Origin: Betaproteobacteria bacterium RIFCSPLOWO2_02_FULL_68_150 | GTDB taxonomy: Bacteria > Pseudomonadota > Gammaproteobacteria > Burkholderiales > SG8-39 | Assembly (NCBI GenBank): GCA_001771975.1 | Contig: MERE01000124.1 | Span: 1-12,834, forward strand | Direction of reading: 5' to 3' | Length of the DNA: 12,834 nucleotides | Program-made: the position numbers and the translations under genes | Shown: positions 1 to 9,099 of the stretch, in pieces | Layout of the letters: each line of letters opens with the position of its first letter | How positions within the stretch are numbered: the first letter of the stretch is position 1 | Notes under the pieces: model-generated | What the model was told of the DNA's origin: nothing | Database searches by the model: none | The model's input: only the letters and a program-made list of their open reading frames with translations

Positions 1-1622
1 CAGATCAGCGTCTCGTAGATGCCGACGCGCCCGAGGTAGCCGGTCATGCGGCATTCCAGGCAGCCGACCGGCTTGCAGATCGAGGCGGGGCGATTGGTCT
101 TCCACGGCGTGACGAGCGCCTCCCAGGCCGCGATCTCCTCGGCACGATGCAGCTCGACCTTCTGCTTGCAGTGCGGGCACAGCGTCCGTACGAGGCGCTG
201 CGCCATGACGCCGTTCACGGTGGCGTTGAGCAGGTACGGCGGCACGCCGAGCTCGAGCAATCGCGTCACCGCGCTCGGCGCATCGTTGGTGTGCAGCGTC
301 GAGAGCACGAGGTGGCCGGTGAGCGCAGCCTGCACCGCCATCTCCGCCGTCTCGAGGTCGCGGATTTCGCCCACCATGATGATGTCGGGGTCCTGGCGCA
401 GCAGCGCGCGCACGCCGTCGGCAAATCCCAGCTCGATCGCCGGCTGCGTCTGCATCTGGTTGAACGCCGGCTCGACCATCTCGATCGGATCCTCGATCGT
501 GCAGACATTGACTTCCGGGGTCGCGAGGCTCTTCAGCGTCGAATACAGCGTGGTGGTCTTGCCCGAGCCGGTCGGACCGGTCACCAGCACGATGCCGTTG
601 GACTGCCCGCTCATCTCCTTCCAGCGCTGGCGGTCGTCGTCGGAGAACCCGAGCTCGCGGAAATCGCGCACCAGCACCTCGGGATCGAAGATGCGCATCA
701 CCAGCTTCTCGCCGAACGCCGTCGGCAGCGTCGACAGGCGCAGCTCGACCTCCTGGCCGTCGAGCGTGCGCGTCTTGATGCGCCCGTCCTGCGGCCGGCG
801 CTTCTCGACCACGTCCATGCGGCCGAGGATCTTGATGCGGCTGGTCATCGCCGCGAGCACCGGCGCCGGAATCTGGTACACCTGGTGCAGCACGCCGTCG
901 ATGCGAAAGCGCACGATGCCGAGGTCGCGCCGCGGCTCGATGTGGATGTCGCTCGCGCGCTGCTCGAAGGCGTAGCTCCACAGCCAGTCCACCACCCGCA
1001 CGATGTGCGCATCGTTGGCGTCGAGCGGCTTGTTGGCCGCGCCCAGCTCGACCAGCTGTTCGAAGTTCGAGAGCCCCGAGGCGCCCGCCGCGCTGCGCGT
1101 CGCACCTTTCACCGAGCGCGCCAGGTTGTAGAACTCGACCTGGTAGCGTTCGATGTCCGCCGGGTTGGCGATCACGCGCCGGATTTCCAGCTTCAGGATG
1201 CGGGCGAGTTCCGCTTCCCAATCGCGATCGTAGGGCTCGGCGGTGGCGATCACCGCCTCCTTGCTCGTCACGCCCACGGGCAGGATGCGAAAGCGCGTCG
1301 CGTAGGCCGACGACATCACCTCGGTCACCGCCGAGAAATCCACCTTGAGCGGGTCGATGTGCCGGTATTCCATGCCGCTGCGCTTCGCCAGCCATTCGGT
1401 GAGCGGCTCGAGCGCGAGCAGCCGGTGCGGCGGCAGCGCGCTCTTCCACTGCTGGTCGGCGACCACCGCGAGCGGATGGTTCGCGCCGCGGTAATAGCGG
1501 CGCTCCTTTTTCAGACGCTCGGCCTCTTCGGCCGCCACCATGCGGTCCTCGACCAGCCAGTCGAGCACTTCGGCGAGCGCGAGGCGCCCTTCGCGCGGCG
1601 GCGCTTTGGCGGCGTGTGGCAT
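1..1622 (-). CDS. GspE/PulE-family secretion or type IV pilus assembly ATPase (3' end cut by window)
   Basis: A hexameric cytoplasmic ATPase of this family powers assembly of a type II secretion pseudopilus or type IV pilus. The frame is open from ATG at 1622 to the left edge (540 codons; the family is usually about 560-600). The N-terminal third resembles the T2SSE_N/MshEN region. The C-terminal ATPase shows the DIHIEP stretch, Walker A GPTGSGKT at residues 349-356, Walker B DPDIIMVGE at 411-419, and the His box TGHLVLSTLHTND. A zinc-binding cysteine set follows: C482, C485, C521, C524, with an extra C516. The CLECRMTGYLGRVGIYE ending is typical of GspE/PulE. I chose ATG 1622 because it begins a sensible protein just after the divergent gap; no Shine-Dalgarno precedes it. 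No pilin or secretin gene is visible, so GspE versus PilB-like cannot be settled. Family call is firm, exact system unknown. Confidence 0.93.
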   Translation of the reverse strand, partial: MPHAAKAPPREGRLALAEVLDWLVEDRMVAAEEAERLKKERRYYRGANHPLAVVADQQWKSALPPHRLLALEPLTEWLAKRSGMEYRHIDPLKVDFSAVTEVMSSAYATRFRILPVGVTSKEAVIATAEPYDRDWEAELARILKLEIRRVIANPADIERYQVEFYNLARSVKGATRSAAGASGLSNFEQLVELGAANKPLDANDAHIVRVVDWLWSYAFEQRASDIHIEPRRDLGIVRFRIDGVLHQVYQIPAPVLAAMTSRIKILGRMDVVEKRRPQDGRIKTRTLDGQEVELRLSTLPTAFGEKLVMRIFDPEVLVRDFRELGFSDDDRQRWKEMSGQSNGIVLVTGPTGSGKTTTLYSTLKSLATPEVNVCTIEDPIEMVEPAFNQMQTQPAIELGFADGVRALLRQDPDIIMVGEIRDLETAEMAVQAALTGHLVLSTLHTNDAPSAVTRLLELGVPPYLLNATVNGVMAQRLVRTLCPHCKQKVELHRAEEIAAWEALVTPWKTNRPASICKPVGCLECRMTGYLGRVGIYETLI

Positions 1623-1653
1623 GGGCCAGCGACTATACCCCATACAATGCCGC
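1623..1653. promoter_or_regulatory. Very short divergent promoter gap with back-to-back -10-like hexamers
   Basis: Only 31 bases lie between the two divergent start codons. Reading right, TACAAT at 1643-1648 matches the -10 consensus 5/6 and lies 5 bases before ATG 1654. Reading left, TATAGT (complement of 1632-1637) matches 5/6 and lies 9 bases before ATG 1622. Neither start has a Shine-Dalgarno, and no good -35 hexamer is seen. If these hexamers are used, both mRNAs would begin at or within a few bases of the start codon (leaderless). This is inference from spacing only. Confidence 0.3.
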
Positions 1654-2934
1654 ATGAGCCGCGGCCGCGCACCCGCCCTCGCCGAAGCCGTGACCCTGCG
1701 TGAAGTCTGGGCCTGGAGCATGTACGACTTCGCCAACTCCGGTTACACCACGGTGGTGATCACCGCGGTGTTCAACGCGTATTTCGTTGCTGCTGTAGCG
1801 GGCAAGGCACCGTGGGCGACGTTCGCCTGGACCGCGGCGCTTTCGGTGTCGTATCTCGCCGTGCTGCTCAGCGCGCCGCTCGTAGGCGCGTGGGCGGATG
1901 CGCACGCGGCCAAGAAGCAGCTGCTCCTCTGGACGACCGCCGGCTGCGTGCTGTTCACGGCGGGCCTTTACTTCGCGTCGCCCGGCGCGGTGGCGCTCGC
2001 GATCGTGCTGGTGGTGCTGTCCAATTTCTTCTTTTCCACCGGCGAGAATCTGATCGCGGCGTTCCTGCCCGAGCTGGCCGACTCGAGAGCGATGGGGCGC
2101 GTTTCCGGTTGGGGCTGGGCCTTCGGCTACCTCGGCGGCCTCGCGTCCCTCGGCATCTCGCTCGCCTACATCACCTGGGCGCAGCAGCAGGGTCACAGCG
2201 GCGCGCAGTTCGTGCCCGTCTGCATGCTGATCACGGCGGCGGTTTTCGCCCTCGCCGCGGCGCCCACGTTCGTCTTCCTGCGCGAGCGGGCGCGACCCCA
2301 GCCGCGAACCGAAGCACCGTGGGCCCGCGTGCTGCACACGATCCGGCACGCGCGCCAGTTTCGCGACCTGCGCCGCTTCCTCGCCTGCATCCTCTTTTAC
2401 CAGGCCGGCATCATGGCGGTGATCGCGCTCGCCGCGATCTATGCGCAGGAGGCGATGAAGTTCACCACCCAGCAGACGCTGACGCTGATTCTGGTGGTCA
2501 ATCTCACCGCGGCGGCGGGCGCCTTCGGTTTCGGTTACCTGCAGGACGCGATCGGCCACCTGCGCGCCATGGCGCTGGTGCTCTGCGGCTGGATCGCGAT
2601 GATCCTGCTCGCCTACACGGCCGACGATGCGCCGAAGTTCTGGGTGGCGGCCAACATGGCGGGGCTATGCATGGGATCGGCGCAGGCCGCGGGGCGCGCG
2701 ATCGTGGGGTATCTCTCGCCGCCCGACCGGCTGGCGGAGTTCTTCGGCCTATGGGGGCTCGCCGTCAAGACCGCCTCGATCTTCGGGCCGCTCACCTACG
2801 GCATCGTGACCTGGGTGTTCGAAGGCGATCATCGCCTCGGGATCCTCGCCGTGGGCGCGTATTTCGTGGTCGGGCTGGCGCTCCTTGCGGGCATCGATGT
2901 CGAGCGCGGAAGGCGCGCGGCGCTGCAGCCCTAG
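1654..2934 (+). CDS. MFS transporter, UMF1 (Atg22-like) family
   Basis: An inner-membrane transporter of the major facilitator superfamily, 426 aa. The N-terminal signature WAWSMYDFANSGYTTVVIT is the hallmark of the UMF1 group, which is related to the yeast vacuolar effluxer Atg22. Hydrophobic stretches run through the protein, consistent with about 12 membrane segments, with a charged central loop (RERARPQPRTEAP) between the two halves. The substrate of bacterial UMF1 proteins is unknown, and nothing here reveals it. ATG 1654 was preferred over the in-frame ATG 1621 because the latter would overlap the divergent ATPase start and add a non-conserved lead-in. No Shine-Dalgarno is seen. The peroxiredoxin lies 87 bases downstream on the same strand but has its own strong ribosome site, so co-transcription is possible, not shown. 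Confidence 0.87.
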   Translation: MSRGRAPALAEAVTLREVWAWSMYDFANSGYTTVVITAVFNAYFVAAVAGKAPWATFAWTAALSVSYLAVLLSAPLVGAWADAHAAKKQLLLWTTAGCVLFTAGLYFASPGAVALAIVLVVLSNFFFSTGENLIAAFLPELADSRAMGRVSGWGWAFGYLGGLASLGISLAYITWAQQQGHSGAQFVPVCMLITAAVFALAAAPTFVFLRERARPQPRTEAPWARVLHTIRHARQFRDLRRFLACILFYQAGIMAVIALAAIYAQEAMKFTTQQTLTLILVVNLTAAAGAFGFGYLQDAIGHLRAMALVLCGWIAMILLAYTADDAPKFWVAANMAGLCMGSAQAAGRAIVGYLSPPDRLAEFFGLWGLAVKTASIFGPLTYGIVTWVFEGDHRLGILAVGAYFVVGLALLAGIDVERGRRAALQP

Positions 2935-3021
2935 CCTGCGGACCGGCGCCTGCCTCGCGCCTCGCACCAGGGGTTCAGGTAGACTTTCCGCTTCCCGCTC
3001 AACCCGACCAGGAGCAGGCAC

Positions 3022-3531
3022 ATGACGATCAAAGCCGGCGACCCGCTGCCCGATGGCAAGCTATCCGAATCCGCAGGCTGGGACGACGGGTCGAATTGCC
3101 CGCTGCGGCCTGCCGACGTCAGCGTGGCCGCAGCGGTAAAAAACAGGAAAATCGCGATCTTCGGGCTGCCGGGCGCATTCACGCCGACCTGTTCGGCGAA
3201 GCACGTGCCGAGCTACCTGTCCAACCGCGACAAGCTGATGGCGAAGGGCGTGAGCGAAATCTGGTGCGTGGCGGTGAATGACGGCTACGTGATGCAGGCC
3301 TGGGGCCGGCAGGAAAAGGCCACCGGCAAGATCCGCATGCTCGGCGACGGCAGCGGGGCGTGGACCAAAGCGCTCGGCCTGGAGCTCGACCTCAGCGGCG
3401 GCGGCATGGGAATGCGCATGAAGCGCTTCTCGATGCTGGTCGACGACGGCGTCGTCAAGCAGGTCAATGTCGAGGGCCCCGGCAAGTTCGAGGTCTCAGA
3501 CGCCGAGACGATGCTGAAGCAACTCGGCTGA
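3022..3531 (+). CDS. Peroxiredoxin, Prx5/AhpC-TSA type (redoxin family)
   Basis: A cytoplasmic thiol peroxidase of 169 aa, expected to reduce hydrogen peroxide and organic hydroperoxides. The active site is PGAFTPTCS with Thr54 and peroxidatic Cys57 (the PxxxTxxC motif). The supporting arginine is probably R135 in RMKRFSMLVDDG. Two other cysteines are present: C26, and C82 in the EIWCVAVND segment common in Prx5-type enzymes; which one resolves, if any, cannot be told, and a glutathione- or glutaredoxin-dependent 1-Cys cycle is possible. GGAG at 3011-3014 sits 7 bases before the ATG and supports the start. The gene ends 22 bases from the convergent end of htpG. There is no fused glutaredoxin domain, unlike some proteobacterial homologues. 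Confidence 0.95.
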   Translation: MTIKAGDPLPDGKLSESAGWDDGSNCPLRPADVSVAAAVKNRKIAIFGLPGAFTPTCSAKHVPSYLSNRDKLMAKGVSEIWCVAVNDGYVMQAWGRQEKATGKIRMLGDGSGAWTKALGLELDLSGGGMGMRMKRFSMLVDDGVVKQVNVEGPGKFEVSDAETMLKQLG

Positions 3532-3553
3532 AGCGGCGCGCGCGGGCGGCCCG

Positions 3554-5461
<1,908 letters not shown>

Positions 5462-5496
5462 GCGTAATCTCCCCGGGGACTTTCCTGAACTTCGCT

Positions 5497-5525
5497 GGAT
5501 GGGGGCGAAACAGGCGCCTTTCAAG
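5497..5525 (-). promoter_or_regulatory. Heat-shock (sigma-32) promoter of htpG
   Basis: On the minus strand, CTTGAAA (complement of 5519-5525) is followed after 14 bases by CCCCATCC (complement of 5497-5504). The E. coli sigma-32 consensus is CTTGAAA, 13-15 bases, CCCCAT-T, so both elements and the spacing fit. Transcription would start near 5490, giving a leader of about 29 bases that includes the GGGGAG ribosome site. htpG is a classical sigma-32 target, which supports the call. Confidence 0.85.
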
Positions 5526-5594
5526 GGCCGCCGTGGGCCGCCGCCGTTGTACCCTTGGGGCTGGCGCTTCACTCATTCGACTGGCTCACCTGAC

Positions 5595-8288
5595 ATGACC
5601 CGCGCACTCCCCCGGTTTGTACTCACCGTTGTCCTGCTTGCGGCGGCCCTGGCGCAGGCCCAGGCGCCCGCCCGGGTGGCGAGCGTCGAGGGCGTCACCG
5701 AATACCGCCTCGGCAACGGCCTGCGCGTGTTGAGCGTGCCCGACCCGAGCGCCGACACCATCACCGTGCACCTCACCTACCTCGTCGGCTCGCGCCACGA
5801 AGGCTACGGCGAAAAGGGCATGGCGCACCTGCTCGAGCATCTGCTGTTCAAGAGCTCGCGCAACCACCCCAACATTTCCCGGGAACTGGACCGGCGCGGG
5901 GCGCGCCACAACGCGACGACAGCGTTCGACCGCACCACCTACTTCGAGACCCTGCCGGCGAGCGATGCCAATCTCGAATGGGCGCTCGCCATGGAAGCCG
6001 ACCGCATGGTGAACGCCACCTTCTCGCAGGCGGACCTGGCGAGCGAAATGACGGTCGTGCGCAACGAATTCGAGATGCGCGAGAACGATCCCGGCAGCGT
6101 GCTGCACGAGCGCATGCAGCGCCTGGCCTACGCGTGGCACAACTACGGCAATGCCATCATCGGCAACCGCGCCGATATCGAGTCGGTACCGATCGAGCGG
6201 CTGCAGGCCTTCTATCGCCTTTGGTACCAGCCGGACAACGCCGTGCTGATCGTGGGCGGCCGCTTCGACGAGGCGCGCGCGCTCGCCGAAGTCGCGAAGT
6301 ACTTCGGCGCGCTCGCGCGCCCGCAGCGCGTCCTGCCCGCGCTCTACACCTCGGAACCTACGCAGGACGGCGAGCGCAGCGTGACGCTGCGCCGGGCCGG
6401 CGACACGCAGATCGTCGCCGCGCTGTATCGGGTGCCCGCCGGGAGCGACCCGGACTATCCCGCGCTCGAGCTGCTGACGCGCGTGCTCGGCAGCTCGCCC
6501 GCGGGGCGGCTGCATCGCGCTCTGGTGGAAAAGGGCCTCGCGAGCTGGACCTGGGGCAACGATTCCGCGATGCACGATCCCGGGGTCGTCACCTTCGGTG
6601 CGGGTCTGCGCGGCACGGCCGCGATCGAGCCGGCGCGCGAAGCCCTGCTGGGGGTGCTCGAAGGCATCGCGCGCGAGCCGATCCGCGCCGACGAGTTCGA
6701 GCGCGCGCGCGTCGCCTTGCTCGGCGACATCGACAAGACGCAGACCGATACGGGCGCGCTCATCCGCTGGCTGGCGGAATTTTCCGCGCTCGGCGACTGG
6801 CGCCTGTTCTTCCTCTACCGCGACCGGCTGCAGCAGGCGACGGTGGCCGACTTGCAGCGCGTGGCGACGCGCTACCTGCGTCCCGCCAACCGGGTGCTCG
6901 GCGAGTTCGTGCCGACGGCGCAAGCCGAGCGCGCCGAGATCCCGCCGCGCCCGGACGTCGCCGCCGCGGTCGCCGGCTATCGCGGCCGCGAGGAAGTCGC
7001 ACGCGGTGAAGCCTTTGATCCGACGCCGCAGAACATCGAGTCGCGCATCCTCCGCCGCGAGCTGGCCAATGGCATCCGGCTCGCGCTGCTGCCGAAGAAG
7101 ACGCGCGGCGCCACGGTGCAGGCATCGCTCGGCCTGTACTGGGGCGACGAGCGGAGCAAGATGAATCGCACCACCGCGTGCGCACTGGCGGGCGGCATGT
7201 TGATGCGCGGCACGCGCCGGCACGACCGCACCGCGCTGCGCGATGCCTTCGATCGGCTCAAGGCGACGGTGTCGGCGGGCGTGAGCGGCGCGAGCTTCGA
7301 GGCGCGGCGCGAGAGCCTCGAGGAAACGCTGCGCCTGGTGGCCGAGGTGCTGCGCGAGCCCGCCTTCCCGGCCGCCGAGTTCGAGCAGCTGAAGCGCGCG
7401 CGGCTCACCGGCGCCGAGGAACAGAAGAGCGACCCCGAGGCGATTGCCGACGAGCGCCTGCAGCGCCACCTCGCGCCGTATCCGAGCGGCCACTGGCTGG
7501 CGCCGCTCACCGTGAGCGAGCGCATCGACGCGCTCAACGCGGCCACGCTGGACGATGCGAAACGCTGCTACACCGACCTGGTCGGCGCTACCGGTGCGAC
7601 CTTCGTCGCCGTGGGCGATTTCGATCCGGAGACGATGGCGCAGCTGGTCGAGGAACTGTTCGGCGGCTGGAAGAGCCCGCAGCCGTTCACCCGCATCGCG
7701 ACGCGGTATTTCGAGCGGCCACGCCTGGAGGAAGAGGTTCGTACGCCGGACAAGGCGAATGCCGTGCTGCGCGCGGGCCTCAACCTGAAGCTGCGCGACG
7801 ACCATCCGGATTTTCCCGCGCTGGTGCTCGGCAGCTACCTGCTGGGCGGCACATCGACCAGCCGCTTGCCGATGCGCGTGCGCGAGCAGGAGGGCCTGTC
7901 CTACGGCATCTATGCCAGTTTCAGCGCCAGCCCGCTCGACGAGGCGGCCTCGTTCGGCGTCGAGGCGAGTTTCGCCCCGCAGAACAAGGCGCGCGTGGAG
8001 CAGGCCATGAGCGAGGAGTTGGGGCGCGCCCTGACCGAGGGCTTCGGCACGGCCGAATTCGCCGCCGCGCAGAAAAGTCTGCTCGATGCGCGGCGCCTGG
8101 CGCGCGCGCGCGACCGCTCGCTCGCGGCGCGGCTCGCGAACTACGCTTTCATCAAGCGCACGTTCGCCTGGGACATCGACTTCGAGCAGCGCATTGCGGC
8201 GCTGACGCCGGAGGCGGTGCGCGACGCGCTGCGCCGGCACCTCGAGCTGCAGAAACTTTCGCTGCTGAAGGCGGGCGACTTTCGCTAG
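5595..8288 (+). CDS. Exported M16 (insulinase/pitrilysin) zinc metallopeptidase, two-unit chain
   Basis: 897 aa with a signal peptide: positively charged start, hydrophobic FVLTVVLLAAALA, and a likely cut after AQA at residue 24, so it acts in the periplasm or envelope. The first M16 unit (about 35-430) is catalytic: the inverted zinc motif HLLEH at 78-82 (His78, Glu81, His82) and a distal metal ligand, probably E158 in VVRNEFE. The second unit (about 440-897) has the same fold signs but no HxxEH; it carries the GLSYGIYASF region that typically lines the substrate site in the inactive half. This is one chain containing both halves, as in pitrilysin, rather than two adjacent half-size genes. 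Upstream in-frame ATGs back to 5130 overlap htpG and would hide the signal peptide. No clear Shine-Dalgarno precedes 5595. Substrate unknown. Confidence 0.95.
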   Translation: MTRALPRFVLTVVLLAAALAQAQAPARVASVEGVTEYRLGNGLRVLSVPDPSADTITVHLTYLVGSRHEGYGEKGMAHLLEHLLFKSSRNHPNISRELDRRGARHNATTAFDRTTYFETLPASDANLEWALAMEADRMVNATFSQADLASEMTVVRNEFEMRENDPGSVLHERMQRLAYAWHNYGNAIIGNRADIESVPIERLQAFYRLWYQPDNAVLIVGGRFDEARALAEVAKYFGALARPQRVLPALYTSEPTQDGERSVTLRRAGDTQIVAALYRVPAGSDPDYPALELLTRVLGSSPAGRLHRALVEKGLASWTWGNDSAMHDPGVVTFGAGLRGTAAIEPAREALLGVLEGIAREPIRADEFERARVALLGDIDKTQTDTGALIRWLAEFSALGDWRLFFLYRDRLQQATVADLQRVATRYLRPANRVLGEFVPTAQAERAEIPPRPDVAAAVAGYRGREEVARGEAFDPTPQNIESRILRRELANGIRLALLPKKTRGATVQASLGLYWGDERSKMNRTTACALAGGMLMRGTRRHDRTALRDAFDRLKATVSAGVSGASFEARRESLEETLRLVAEVLREPAFPAAEFEQLKRARLTGAEEQKSDPEAIADERLQRHLAPYPSGHWLAPLTVSERIDALNAATLDDAKRCYTDLVGATGATFVAVGDFDPETMAQLVEELFGGWKSPQPFTRIATRYFERPRLEEEVRTPDKANAVLRAGLNLKLRDDHPDFPALVLGSYLLGGTSTSRLPMRVREQEGLSYGIYASFSASPLDEAASFGVEASFAPQNKARVEQAMSEELGRALTEGFGTAEFAAAQKSLLDARRLARARDRSLAARLANYAFIKRTFAWDIDFEQRIAALTPEAVRDALRRHLELQKLSLLKAGDFR

Positions 8289-8301
8289 CCCGGCGCGCGC
8301 C

Positions 8302-8367
8302 TCAGGTGGGCGGCAGTTGCGGCGGCTGCGGATGCAGCCCTCGCATCAGGTCCGGTTGGCTCGTCAT
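8302..8367 (-). CDS. Possible 21-residue proline-rich small ORF
   Basis: On the minus strand, ATG 8367 opens a short frame reading MTSQPDLMRGLHPQPPQLPP plus one Thr before TGA. GGGAG lies 9 bases before it, and an alternative ATG at 8376 would add three residues. It sits in the gap between convergent M16 and greB genes, directly after the hairpin at 8380-8410 when read leftward. I do not recognise the peptide. Length alone makes chance likely; it is listed because it has a ribosome-site-like motif and would be missed by length filters. Confidence 0.15.
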   Translation of the reverse strand: MTSQPDLMRGLHPQPPQLPPT

Positions 8368-8379
8368 GCCGTTCATCTC

Positions 8380-8410
8380 CCTGCCGACTTGGCGGTGCCA
8401 AGTCGGCAGG
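8380..8410. terminator. 14-bp perfect inverted repeat between convergent genes, possible bidirectional terminator
   Basis: CCTGCCGACTTGGC (8380-8393) is the exact complement of GCCAAGTCGGCAGG (8397-8410), with a 3-base loop. It lies between the ends of the M16 gene (8288) and greB (8462), where a terminator for both would be expected. Neither side has the run of T typical of an intrinsic terminator, so it may instead be an RNA-end stabiliser or a copy of a dispersed palindromic repeat. The rest of the 173-base gap shows nothing more certain than the short minus-strand ORF at 8302-8367. Confidence 0.45.
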
Positions 8411-8461
8411 CATGGGGAAAACGCATTCAGACCACCGCCTACATGCCGCGCAACGACAAAC

Positions 8462-9013
8462 TCAATCGATCACCCCGTACCGCACCTCGAGGACCTCGAG
8501 CTCCTCGACGCCTGCCGGGCTGCGCAGCAGCACGCGCTCGCCCTCGCGCGCCTTGAGCAGCGCCTTCGCGATCGGCGAGATCCAGGACACGCGCCCCTTG
8601 GCCGGATCGACTTCGTCGAGGCCCACGATGGTGACGGCGCGCTCGCCGCCGGCGCGCGAGGCGACCGTGACCGTGGCGCCGAAGAAGACCTGGTCGCTAT
8701 CGCGGCCTGCCGAGCGCACCACCTCGGCGCCCTCCAGCCGCTTGATGAGAAAGCGCACGCGGCGGTCGATCTCGCGCAGGCGCTTCTTGCCGTACAGGTA
8801 GTCGCCGTTTTCCGAGCGGTCGCCGTTCGATGCGGCCCAGGCCACCGTCTGCACCACGCGCGGCCGCTCTTCCTCCACCAGCGCGCGCAGCTCCGCCTTC
8901 AGGCGCGCGAAGCCCGCGGGCGAGATGTAGTTCTTGCCCTGCGGCGGCGCCTGCGGCGCGGGCTCCGGCTGCAGCGCCGCTTCGTCGGACTCGCGCGTGA
9001 AGGCTTTCGACAT
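8462..9013 (-). CDS. greB: Transcript cleavage factor GreB
   Basis: Binds the RNA polymerase secondary channel and triggers cleavage of backtracked RNA so that stalled complexes resume. 183 aa. The N-terminal coiled coil spans about 30-100, with the acidic tip ASNGDRSENGDY (D65, E68) that positions the catalytic metal. KKRLREIDRRVRFLIKRLE at 76-94 is typical of GreB rather than GreA. The FKBP-like C-terminal domain follows (VFFGATV, ISPIAKALL, GVEELEVLEVRY). An N-terminal lead-in of about 26 residues rich in Pro, Gln and Ala precedes the coiled coil; such extensions occur in betaproteobacterial GreB. ATG 9013 gives the expected MSKAFT opening; a farther in-frame ATG at 9085 adds unrelated residues. 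No Shine-Dalgarno is seen. Divergent from the ankyrin gene. Confidence 0.96.
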   Translation of the reverse strand: MSKAFTRESDEAALQPEPAPQAPPQGKNYISPAGFARLKAELRALVEEERPRVVQTVAWAASNGDRSENGDYLYGKKRLREIDRRVRFLIKRLEGAEVVRSAGRDSDQVFFGATVTVASRAGGERAVTIVGLDEVDPAKGRVSWISPIAKALLKAREGERVLLRSPAGVEELEVLEVRYGVID

Positions 9014-9020
9014 GGCAGCG

Positions 9021-9026
9021 ATTTTA
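9021..9026 (-). promoter_or_regulatory. Candidate -10 element for greB
   Basis: TAAAAT on the minus strand (5/6 to the consensus) ends 7 bases before the greB ATG, which would put the transcript start at the start codon. No convincing -35 hexamer is seen at 15-18 bases. The lack of a Shine-Dalgarno fits a leaderless mRNA but does not prove it. Confidence 0.3.
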
Positions 9027-9040
9027 CCCGCGCGGCGGAC

Positions 9041-9070
9041 TTGCCAGCGATGCCCCGGAGCGCCGAGAAT
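9041..9070 (+). promoter_or_regulatory. Candidate sigma-70 promoter of the ankyrin-repeat gene
   Basis: TTGCCA at 9041-9046 matches the -35 consensus 5/6, and GAGAAT at 9065-9070 matches the -10 consensus 4/6 after an 18-base spacer. Transcription would begin near 9077, leaving a short leader that contains the strong ribosome site GGGGGAG ending at 9095. Confidence 0.35.
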
Positions 9071-9099
9071 CCGCCCTGCACTCAACCAGGGGGAGTTCC

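Noticed and set aside
147..1703. 518-residue plus-strand open frame across the GspE-type ATPase
   Set aside because: Arg/His/Asp-rich, low-complexity translation with no family motif. It is the GC-rich shadow of the minus-strand ATPase, whose Walker A, Walker B and cysteine motifs are all intact.
5586..8240. 884-residue minus-strand open frame antisense to the M16 protease
   Set aside because: Striking length, but codon bias in GC-rich genes commonly opens the antisense frame. The sequence is Arg/Ala/His-rich without domains.
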